Below the pieces are notes generated by a model. It searched no databases. It was given only the letters and a program-made list of their open reading frames with translations, and was not told where the DNA came from. A program made the translations under genes and the position numbers. From Spirochaetia bacterium (lineage in GTDB: Bacteria; Spirochaetota; Spirochaetia; Sphaerochaetales; Sphaerochaetaceae): a DNA stretch of 64,000 bases. Shown in pieces: positions 53,979 to 61,168 of this stretch (the stretch's first letter is position 1; each line of letters begins with the position of its first letter). Where the stretch lies: contig JAKVOU010000001.1 of assembly GCA_022482625.1 (NCBI GenBank), positions 3,024,784 through 3,088,783 on the forward strand. The letters run 5' to 3'.

Positions 53979-54215
53979 TTATTTTTTCGGGACGAGCTTG
54001 ATTGCGCGGAAGGCACAGTGATGTGTACATTTGCCACATTTGACACATTTTGAAAGATTTACCCGCGGTGCGTGGTTGCCACTCTGGGTAAGTGCCCCGA
54101 CCGGACAGACATGTACTGCCGGGCATCTATGGCTTTCCGGGCAACGGGATTTGTTGATTGTAAGAATATAGGAAGATCTGTCAATGGGGTCTTTTTTTTT
54201 GAATAAGCTGAACAT
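53979..54215 (-). CDS. Small 4Fe-4S ferredoxin-like protein
   Basis: This 78-residue protein has two cysteine clusters. One is atypical (CPESHRCPAVHVCPVGAL); the other is the classic CVKCGKCTHHC. No signal peptide is seen. It probably carries electrons for a partner oxidoreductase. It lies beside the molybdenum cofactor operon but points away from it, so a functional link is only possible. Confidence 0.85.
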   Translation of the reverse strand: MFSLFKKKDPIDRSSYILTINKSRCPESHRCPAVHVCPVGALTQSGNHAPRVNLSKCVKCGKCTHHCAFRAIKLVPKK

Positions 54216-54381
54216 GATATGATATCCTTCGGTGCCTGCAGAAATATGTCCTTTCGGACAACAGTATTGCAGTACCTTGCCTTGATAGTGAATTTTCAGA
54301 CAGTATAGATGGAAGATGGAAAAGACTCGGTGACTATGTTACCGGACTGTGTTTCTTACCATTGAAGCTTCTAGTGTTTTG

Positions 54382-54435
54382 TTGACATAAATAAACGGAA
54401 ATCCATATACTCATTATAGTTCTGATACTATAATG
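54382..54435 (+). promoter_or_regulatory. Promoter and candidate operator of the molybdenum cofactor operon
   Basis: TTGACA (54382-54387) and TATACT (54406-54411) are 18 bases apart. Immediately after lies a palindrome with 9-base arms, CATTATAGT-N6-ACTATAATG (54412-54435), placed where a repressor would block the transcript start. The same outer arms and spacing occur before modA. Confidence 0.7.
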
Positions 54436-54463
54436 GTTCAGACAAAATCAAGAGGAAAATACA

Positions 54464-55492
54464 ATGAAACTGATCAGGACCGAAGATGCCGTAGGACATG
54501 TCCTTTGCCATGATATGACACAGATCATCGTAGGAAAAACAAAGGATGCAAGATTCCGAAAGGGACATATTGTCCAGAAAGAAGATATTCCTGTTTTACT
54601 TTCAATGGGTAAGGAAAACCTGTATGTCTGGGAAAAGCAGGAAGGAATGCTTCATGAAAATGAAGCGGCTGAGATACTTTGCCAAGCTACAAAGAACCGT
54701 TACATGGAACGTAGCGAAGTAAAGGAAGGAAAAATTGAACTGACGGCTATGACAGACGGTGTACTGAAAATCGATACCAAAAGACTTTATGAAATCAACA
54801 GCCTGGTCGATATCATGATTGCAACCCGTCCGAATTATTCCATGGTCCACAAAGGGGACAAACTTGCCGGTATGAGAATCATACCGCTTGTCATTGATGC
54901 AAAGAAGATGGATGCAGTCTCTGCAATTGCAACGGTGTCCGACCCCCTGCTTGAACTTGTACCATATACCATCCGTGACTGTACGCTTATAGTCACAGGG
55001 AATGAAGTGAAAAAAGGCTTGATAAAGGATACGTTTTCACCTGTAGTGACTGCCAAACTGAAAGCATTCGGAGTCCAAGTCAGCAAAAAGATTCTTACCG
55101 GAGACAATGGCCCCTATATTACTTCCTGCATCAAGGATGCTGTGTCGGAAGGTTCACAGATGGTACTGTGTACCGGTGGCATGAGCGTTGACCCGGATGA
55201 CAGGACTCCTAAGGCAATCAAGGACAGCGGAGCGACTGTCATCAGCTATGGGGCACCTGTCTTGCCTGGAGCAATGTTCTTGGTGTCGTATCTTGATGGT
55301 GTCCCGGTTTTGGGTTTGCCTGGATGTGTCATGTATGCGAAAAGGACAGTCTTTGATCTCATGCTTCCGCGTGTGTTGGCAAAAATTCCCATTGCGGCCT
55401 CTGATATAGCCGCACTTGGCAACGGAGGACTTTGTCTGCAGTGTCCGGTCTGCACATTCCCGAATTGTGGTTTCGGGCACGGAGGAATATAG
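54464..55492 (+). CDS. Molybdopterin-binding protein, MoeA/MogA-like
   Basis: This 342-residue protein carries a MoeA-like N-terminal part (LIRTEDAVGHVLCHDM) and a molybdopterin-binding domain with VTGNEVKKGLI, LTGDNGPYITSC, VLCTGGMSVDPDD and VLGLPGC. An unusual cysteine-rich end (CLQCPVCTFPNCGFGHGG) follows. Classic MoeA is longer and differs in the linker domains, so this is a shorter relative. It leads the operon moaC-moaA-MOSC/mog and probably acts in metal insertion into molybdopterin. Confidence 0.85.
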   Translation: MKLIRTEDAVGHVLCHDMTQIIVGKTKDARFRKGHIVQKEDIPVLLSMGKENLYVWEKQEGMLHENEAAEILCQATKNRYMERSEVKEGKIELTAMTDGVLKIDTKRLYEINSLVDIMIATRPNYSMVHKGDKLAGMRIIPLVIDAKKMDAVSAIATVSDPLLELVPYTIRDCTLIVTGNEVKKGLIKDTFSPVVTAKLKAFGVQVSKKILTGDNGPYITSCIKDAVSEGSQMVLCTGGMSVDPDDRTPKAIKDSGATVISYGAPVLPGAMFLVSYLDGVPVLGLPGCVMYAKRTVFDLMLPRVLAKIPIAASDIAALGNGGLCLQCPVCTFPNCGFGHGGI

Positions 55493-55975
55493 ATGGAAAC
55501 GAAGGAAATGACGCATCTGGACGCAGAAGGTAAGGCGTTGATGGTCAACGTTTCTGCCAAAGCTGAGACAGTACGTACTGCCATTGCAGCAGGAAAGATT
55601 TTTATGAATGCTCTTGCATTTGCCTCCATCAAAGGCGGGACGGTCCCGAAGGGAGATGTCCTGGCTGCGGCCCGTATTGCCGGGATCATGGCGACGAAGC
55701 AGACTTCTTTCCTTATTCCTCTTTGCCATACGCTTCTTTTGACTTCATCAAAAGTTGATCTTTGCCTGTTGGAAGATGAAATGGCCGTCGAAGCAAAATG
55801 TACGGTAACTTCTACGGGAAAGACAGGTGTTGAGATGGAGGCCCTTACAGGGGTCAGCGTTACGTTGCTTACGATATATGATTTCTGCAAGGCCCTTGAT
55901 CGTTCGATGCATATGGAATCCGTTCGCCTGCTGTATAAGGACGGAGGCAAAAGTGGTCGTTATGAACGGGCCTGA
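55493..55975 (+). CDS. moaC: Cyclic pyranopterin monophosphate synthase
   Basis: This 160-residue enzyme acts with MoaA in the first step of molybdenum cofactor synthesis. It has [14 protein letters not shown], the FAAIKG-like [30 protein letters not shown] and the [24 protein letters not shown]-type region near residue 115-130. Its start follows the previous stop directly, and its end overlaps moaA. Confidence 0.95.
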   Translation: METKEMTHLDAEGKALMVNVSAKAETVRTAIAAGKIFMNALAFASIKGGTVPKGDVLAAARIAGIMATKQTSFLIPLCHTLLLTSSKVDLCLLEDEMAVEAKCTVTSTGKTGVEMEALTGVSVTLLTIYDFCKALDRSMHMESVRLLYKDGGKSGRYERA

Positions 55976-56927
55976 AAAGGGAGTTGCAGATGATTTCGGG
56001 AGATTGCATACGTATCTCCGTCTTTCTGTGACCGATGCCTGCAACTATCGATGTGTCTATTGTGGTCCTGCTGCTGCTCATGTTGGATTGAGTACAGACC
56101 AGATGGTGGATCTCTGTTCGATATTTTATTCAATGGGAATCAAGGTTCTTCGTATCACCGGCGGTGAACCGACGGTGAGATCCGATATCGTTACCTTGAC
56201 TTCCCGTCTGGCTGATATAGGCTTTGACCGTCTTTCAATGACGACGAACGGTGAATATCTTTGCCGCTATGCAATGGATTTGAAAAAAGCTGGATTGGAC
56301 AGCATAAACATCAGCCTGGATGCTACGGAGGACAGCCTGTATGAATCTCTTACAGGAGGCTTCCATGTCAGGGCCGTACTTGATGGCCTTCAGGCTGCCC
56401 TGGATGCCGGATTGCTTGTCAAACTCAACTGTGTGCCCTTGGCGTCCTGCTTTGAGCGGCAGGCTGTCCAGCTGATGGAAGTGGCTGCAGCATACAAGGT
56501 TCCTGTCCGTTTCATAGAACTTATGCCTTTTGGTAACGGAGCTCGATGTACGGGTGCATCTTTCCCGCTGCTGCAGCAATTCCTTGAGGACAGGTTCGGA
56601 GGCGGACAGCTTATTCCAGAGGGTATGATTTCCGGTTGCGGACCTGCCATATACAGGAATTATGCCGGAGTTTCTGTCGGATTCATTACAGCTATATCAG
56701 ATTGCTTCTGTGACCGATGCAATAGACTGAGGCTTACTGCACGCGGCAGACTGAAAAGTTGCCTGTATAGCAACAAGTATCTGGATGTCCAGGCATTGGT
56801 AACGCAAGGCTTGCCTCAGGTGGATATCGAAAAAAGGATCAGGGAATTCGTAGCGAAAAAACCTGCACGGCATGGAGCAGGGCGAAAGGATATGGCAGAA
56901 GAACCTCTGTCAACATTCGGAGGGTAA
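55953..56927 (+). CDS. moaA: GTP 3',8-cyclase
   Basis: This radical SAM enzyme of about 324 residues converts GTP to the cyclic precursor used by MoaC. The N-terminal cluster is CNYRCVYC, with [12 protein letters not shown] and SMTTNGEYL typical of the family. The C-terminal cluster is [20 protein letters not shown], and the protein ends in the essential Gly-Gly. The start is GTG 55953, five bases after GGAGG; ATG 55962 is an alternative. Both overlap the moaC end. Confidence 0.93.
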   Translation: MVVMNGPEKGVADDFGRLHTYLRLSVTDACNYRCVYCGPAAAHVGLSTDQMVDLCSIFYSMGIKVLRITGGEPTVRSDIVTLTSRLADIGFDRLSMTTNGEYLCRYAMDLKKAGLDSINISLDATEDSLYESLTGGFHVRAVLDGLQAALDAGLLVKLNCVPLASCFERQAVQLMEVAAAYKVPVRFIELMPFGNGARCTGASFPLLQQFLEDRFGGGQLIPEGMISGCGPAIYRNYAGVSVGFITAISDCFCDRCNRLRLTARGRLKSCLYSNKYLDVQALVTQGLPQVDIEKRIREFVAKKPARHGAGRKDMAEEPLSTFGG

Positions 56928-56935
56928 GGATAATC

Positions 56936-57874
56936 ATGAAAATAGGAACGATAGAAGCAGTATGTACCAGCAGTATGAAAGGTACGCCGAAACAACCGAA
57001 ACAAGCCTGTCTGTTCAAGGAAGGATGGGGTATCGAAGGTGATGCCCATGCAGGAAAGTGGCATAGGCAGGTAAGTTTGCTTTCCTCTGAGGCTGTTCAG
57101 GCTTTTGTTACAGCAACGGGGATCAAGGTCAAGCAGGGTGAGTTCGGAGAAAACCTGCTGGTGGCAGGAATGGATTTCCCGCTTTTTCCCATCGGTACTG
57201 TCTTTGTTTCAGGAGATGTAGTCCTGCGATTGACGCAGATCGGCAAGAAATGTCATGACGGGTGTACCATAAAGCAGCGGACCGGCAAATGTATCATGCC
57301 GACCCAGGGTGTCTTTGCCCGGGTTCTCCATGGGGGTGAGATTACTCCGAGGATGGAACTGAAAGCATATACAAATCCTCGTGTTGCCATCATCTGTGCT
57401 TCGGACAAAGGCTATGAAGGGAAACGTATAGACGAAAGTACCCCATTGTTGAAACAGATGGTCAATGACCATGGTTATGAGACCGTTATGACCATTTTGT
57501 TGCCTGATGAACGGAAGATGCTGGCTGAGAAGATGGCTTCGATCTGTGATGGTTTCCAGTCTGATGTAATTCTGACGACGGGAGGAACAGGACTTTCTTT
57601 CCGTGACGTCACTCCTGAAGCTACCGAGGATGTAGCTGACCGATTGGTACCAGGACTTGCAGAACTCATGCGATGGAAAAGCTTTGCAAAGACTTCAAGG
57701 GCATCACTCAGCAGGGCAGTCTGTGCGACGCGGAAACAGACACTGATCATCAACCTTCCAGGAAGTCCTCGTGGGGCAGCTGAATGCCTTGAGGCGGTTC
57801 TTGAACCTTTGGCCCATGGCCTTGCAATCCTGCAAGGTACCGTAGAAGACTGCGCCGCGGATAGAACTGATTGA
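56936..57874 (+). CDS. MOSC domain - MogA fusion protein
   Basis: This 312-residue protein has a MOSC domain in the first 145 residues (IEGDAHAGKWHRQVSLLS, FGENLLVAG, GKKCHDGC with the conserved cysteine). A MogA/MoaB domain follows in residues 150-305 (ILTTGGTGLSFRDVTPEAT, LINLPGSPRGAAE). MogA adenylates molybdopterin, while MOSC domains bind molybdenum-cofactor sulfur. Such fusions are known in anaerobes. It lies nine bases after moaA. Confidence 0.92.
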   Translation: MKIGTIEAVCTSSMKGTPKQPKQACLFKEGWGIEGDAHAGKWHRQVSLLSSEAVQAFVTATGIKVKQGEFGENLLVAGMDFPLFPIGTVFVSGDVVLRLTQIGKKCHDGCTIKQRTGKCIMPTQGVFARVLHGGEITPRMELKAYTNPRVAIICASDKGYEGKRIDESTPLLKQMVNDHGYETVMTILLPDERKMLAEKMASICDGFQSDVILTTGGTGLSFRDVTPEATEDVADRLVPGLAELMRWKSFAKTSRASLSRAVCATRKQTLIINLPGSPRGAAECLEAVLEPLAHGLAILQGTVEDCAADRTD

Positions 57875-57911
57875 CCATGATGTCTTGACTTGCAATTTCT
57901 TAGAATATGTA

Positions 57912-57946
57912 TTGAAGTCATCCATTATTCTTTATAAAATATAATG
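57912..57946 (+). promoter_or_regulatory. Promoter region and candidate operator of modABC
   Basis: TTGAAG (57912-57917) and TATAAA (57933-57938) suggest a promoter. It overlaps CATTAT-N12-ATAATG (57923-57946), the same outer arms and 24-base length as before the cofactor operon. This is a likely molybdate-responsive control site. Confidence 0.6.
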
Positions 57947-57975
57947 GTATTTATTATATTGTCTGGAGGATTATG

Positions 57976-58794
57976 ATGAAAAAACATGTATTATTTGTGA
58001 TGTTGGGTGCTATGATGCTCTCACTGGAGGCTGTCTTTGCACAGGCAGTACCGGAACAGCAGGCACAGCCTGTACAACAGACGGAATCAGTGCAAGCGAC
58101 ACAACCCGTAGAGAAAACACAACTATTGGTTTATTCTGGAGCTGGACTCAAGAAGGCAATGGAAGAAATCAAGACAACCTATGAGAAAACACATGATGTA
58201 GACATACAGTATGTGTATGCAGGATCTGCCCAGCTCATTTCACAGATTGCACTTTCCGGTAAGGGAGACGTGTTTATTGTCGGGTCCGAGAAAGTATATG
58301 ATGCTGCCGTACAGAAGGGTTATGCTGACAAGCCGTTGCTTGTTGCCCATCATACGCCTTGTATTGCTGTTCCTGCCGGAAATCCGAAGCATATAACAGG
58401 TCTTGCTGATTTGGCCAAACCGGGTGTCAAGGTTATCCTTGGTGATGCCAAGGCAAATGCCATCGGACTGTCGGCTGAGCAGATAATCAAGAAGAATGGC
58501 CTTACTGGCATCGATGACAATACTGTTTCCCGTACGGCAACGGTAAATGAAATCGTGACACAGCTTGCCATGGGAGAAGCTGATGCGGGAATTGTTACCA
58601 AAGACAGCATTGCGGGAAATTCCAAACTGGAAATGATCCAGATTCCTGCTGACCAGAACATAGACCAGATTATTCCTGTCGGGACATTGACGATGAGCAA
58701 GCATCCTGAGGAAGCCGAAGCTTTTGCCAAGTATATAAGCTCAGATGCAGGCAAAGCCATATTCCAGAAACACGGGTTTGATCCGGCCAACTGA
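57976..58794 (+). CDS. modA: Molybdate ABC transporter, binding protein
   Basis: This 272-residue exported protein captures molybdate or tungstate. It has a signal peptide (HVLFVMLGAMMLSLEAVFA), a Gln-rich linker, then LLVYSGAGLKKAMEEI, the YAGSAQLISQIALSGKGDVFI segment and GEADAGIVTKDSI. These match ModA. The start is at the second ATG of a pair, behind GGAGG. The permease and ATPase genes follow. Confidence 0.93.
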   Translation: MKKHVLFVMLGAMMLSLEAVFAQAVPEQQAQPVQQTESVQATQPVEKTQLLVYSGAGLKKAMEEIKTTYEKTHDVDIQYVYAGSAQLISQIALSGKGDVFIVGSEKVYDAAVQKGYADKPLLVAHHTPCIAVPAGNPKHITGLADLAKPGVKVILGDAKANAIGLSAEQIIKKNGLTGIDDNTVSRTATVNEIVTQLAMGEADAGIVTKDSIAGNSKLEMIQIPADQNIDQIIPVGTLTMSKHPEEAEAFAKYISSDAGKAIFQKHGFDPAN

Positions 58795-58807
58795 CGAGCC
58801 ATACGTC

Positions 58808-59608
58808 ATGTCGAACAGATTCTTTACCTTTTTGTTGATTTTTTCCCTTGTGCTGGTCTTCCTCTTCCTTGCAATTCCATTGCTTTTGCTGGTCGTGGAA
58901 GGCTGGAGGGGTGTCGGAAGTGCCATGGCTTCGGATGAAGTAAGATTTTCCCTTCTGCTGAGTATGTGGACGACGACCCTTGCTGCTATAGTCTGTATGG
59001 CTGTTGCTGTCTGCGCGGGCTATGCCTTGCATTTGCTTGGACCGGTAGGGAAGCGGATAGTTTCTTCCGTTTTATCACTTCCGATGGCTTTGCCGCATTT
59101 GGTTTCAGGTGTAGCGCTTTTGCTCCTTTATGGAAGGAACGGCATCGGTGATTGGCTTTTTTCCACGTTCGGCATTGATTTTGTCTTTACGACCTCTGGT
59201 GTGGTCCTGGCTCTTGTATTCGTCAATCTTTCTTATGCGATTATCATGATGTATACAGGATATGAAGAAGTCGGTGGTCGACTCGAATTCATAGCCAGGA
59301 CATTGGGATGTTCACATTTCCAAGCTTTTTCCCATGTCATGCTGCCGCTTTCTCGCTGTACGCTTGTTTCGACGGCTGTCATGACATGGTCACGTGCCTT
59401 GGGAGAATTCGGTGCAGTGATTATGATTGCAGGTACGACAAGGATGAAGACGGAAATCCTGCCGACTACCATATTCCTCAATATGTCGACCGGGGACCTG
59501 GATATTGCGTTGGCTGTTTCTGTCATATTGATTCTTGTCTCAGTGTGCTGCATAGCCTTGCTTGGCCTGTTCATGCCGAAACATGAAAAAGGATGGGCAG
59601 ATGCTTGA
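58808..59608 (+). CDS. modB: Molybdate ABC transporter permease
   Basis: This 266-residue inner-membrane protein has about six helices and the permease contact loop FIARTLGCSHFQAFSHVMLPLSR. WSRALGEFGAVIMIAGTT is characteristic of ModB/CysT permeases. The start at 58808 (MSNRFFTF) follows the modA stop; a longer frame is not supported. Confidence 0.92.
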   Translation: MSNRFFTFLLIFSLVLVFLFLAIPLLLLVVEGWRGVGSAMASDEVRFSLLLSMWTTTLAAIVCMAVAVCAGYALHLLGPVGKRIVSSVLSLPMALPHLVSGVALLLLYGRNGIGDWLFSTFGIDFVFTTSGVVLALVFVNLSYAIIMMYTGYEEVGGRLEFIARTLGCSHFQAFSHVMLPLSRCTLVSTAVMTWSRALGEFGAVIMIAGTTRMKTEILPTTIFLNMSTGDLDIALAVSVILILVSVCCIALLGLFMPKHEKGWADA

Positions 59609-60311
59609 AGTTGCAGATCTTTCCTGCCGTGCCGGCTCTTTTTACCTGTCTCATGTAAATCTGAAGCTTGAGGATGGGGCATATTGTGTGATCCTTGGTT
59701 CCAGTGGCGCAGGAAAGACAGTCTTTCTTGAAACTCTTGCCGGGCGTTATCCTGTTACCGGAGGAGTCCTGTATTGGGACAAGGAAAACCTAGCTATCTT
59801 GCCTCCTGAGAAAAGACACATCGGATTGGTCTATCAGGATTATGCCTTGTTTCCTTTCTTGACTGTGGCCCAGAACATTGCCTTTCCCCTTCGTTTTGCG
59901 TCAGGCAACCATATTGAAAAAAAACACAAGGTCCAAGAAATGCTAGAACAGCTTTCTCTCACTGATTTGGCTTCATCCAAGCCAGAGACATTGAGCGGAG
60001 GAGAGCGCCAACGTGTTGCCTTGGCCCGTGCTTTGGTCTTGGATCCTGAACTCCTTTTGCTTGATGAACCTCTCAGTGCCCTTGACTGTGTGACGAAAGA
60101 ACACGTAAAGTCTCTATTGAAGCAGCTTCATCAAAAACTGGGCAAGACTATTATCCATGTTACCCATGATTTTGAAGAAGCAAGATATTTTGCAGATTGC
60201 ATGGTGTTTATGCAAGGACACACGTTGTCGTCACCGGTCGGACGTGAGGCCTTGGCTGAAATGAGAAAGGAGGATGTGTATGAACGACTTGAAAATAAAA
60301 CAGTTCTATGA
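59601..60311 (+). CDS. modC: Molybdate ABC transporter ATPase
   Basis: This 236-residue ATPase has Walker A GSSGAGKTVF, the Q-loop YQDYALFPFLTV, the signature LSGGERQRVALARAL, Walker B LLLDEPLSALD and IHVTHDFEEARYF. It lacks the C-terminal molybdate-binding domain of longer ModC proteins. The start is set at 59601, overlapping modB by eight bases; 59583 is an alternative. Confidence 0.9.
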   Translation: MLEVADLSCRAGSFYLSHVNLKLEDGAYCVILGSSGAGKTVFLETLAGRYPVTGGVLYWDKENLAILPPEKRHIGLVYQDYALFPFLTVAQNIAFPLRFASGNHIEKKHKVQEMLEQLSLTDLASSKPETLSGGERQRVALARALVLDPELLLLDEPLSALDCVTKEHVKSLLKQLHQKLGKTIIHVTHDFEEARYFADCMVFMQGHTLSSPVGREALAEMRKEDVYERLENKTVL

Positions 60312-61029
60312 TGAGTTATCCCGTCGGTTTGCCAGTGTCGTATATGAACATGGCCTATCTGCCGAACATATTGAAATTCATGCAAGGGCTTTGACACCTG
60401 AAGAGGCCATAGGACATCCAGGGCGGACTGATTATCCTATCCTGACAGGAAAGGAACAGATGATCGAAGCTACCTGCAATGGTGCCAGAGGACAGGCATT
60501 TACCGATGCACCTTCCAAGTTTACGGGAACTGTTGCTGATATACTGACACTGGACCTTGTTGGCAATGAGCATGACCGAGGCTTGTTCATCGCGTCAATG
60601 AATGCAGTATTGAGGTCACTTCATCTCATTGAAGGGACTGTACATTGCAAGGACAGTGAGCCTGAGGAATGTGCAAGGCAAATGGAAGACCAGATCATGG
60701 AAACCTTTGGGCATCCTCGGATTCTCCAGGTAGGATTCCAACCTGCTCTGGTCCAGCGCCTTGGAGCACGTTTTTCGCTTAGGGTGCTTGACCTTAATCC
60801 TGATACAATCGGAAGCAGACGCAGTGGCATTTTGATTGAGGATGGCGGAAAAGCGATGAAAGATGCAATCTGTTGGGCTGATTTGATTCTCTGTACCGGC
60901 AGTACGCTTGCGAATGGTACTATCGTTGATTATATCGATCTTGGCAAGAAGGTTATTTTCTTCGGTACGACACTTTCCGGAGCAGCTTATCTCATGGGGC
61001 TCGAACGCTGGTGTTTCTGTTCCTGCTGA
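60280..61029 (+). CDS. DUF364 protein, putative heavy-metal chelation domain
   Basis: This 249-residue protein matches the DUF364 pattern with a Rossmann-like half: LQVGFQPALVQRL, LRVLDLNPDTIG, DLILCTGSTLANGT and KVIFFGTTLSGAAYLMG. It starts at 60280 six bases after GGAGG, and the modC stop lies inside it. The family is suspected of binding metals. Its place at the end of the molybdate operon suggests molybdenum or tungsten handling, by context only. Confidence 0.85.
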   Translation: MNDLKIKQFYDELSRRFASVVYEHGLSAEHIEIHARALTPEEAIGHPGRTDYPILTGKEQMIEATCNGARGQAFTDAPSKFTGTVADILTLDLVGNEHDRGLFIASMNAVLRSLHLIEGTVHCKDSEPEECARQMEDQIMETFGHPRILQVGFQPALVQRLGARFSLRVLDLNPDTIGSRRSGILIEDGGKAMKDAICWADLILCTGSTLANGTIVDYIDLGKKVIFFGTTLSGAAYLMGLERWCFCSC

Positions 61030-61073
61030 GCAGTGCCTGTTTCCTTGAGAGCACGGTACTGAGGGATATATAA

Positions 61074-61102
61074 TTGCCTGTAGCTTTGTTTTTTGCTAGA
61101 AT
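61074..61102 (+). promoter_or_regulatory. Promoter of mprF
   Basis: TTGCCT (61074-61079) and TAGAAT (61097-61102) stand 17 bases apart, 67 bases before the mprF start. Confidence 0.5.
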
Positions 61103-61168
61103 GCAACCAAGATCCTACCATACATGCAAACCATGATATGATGGAACAAAGAGCTGCAGGAGAGAAAC

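Noticed and set aside
54216-54463. Molybdenum-cofactor riboswitch before the cofactor operon
   Set aside because: The leader between the promoter and the start codon is only about 45 bases, too short for that RNA.
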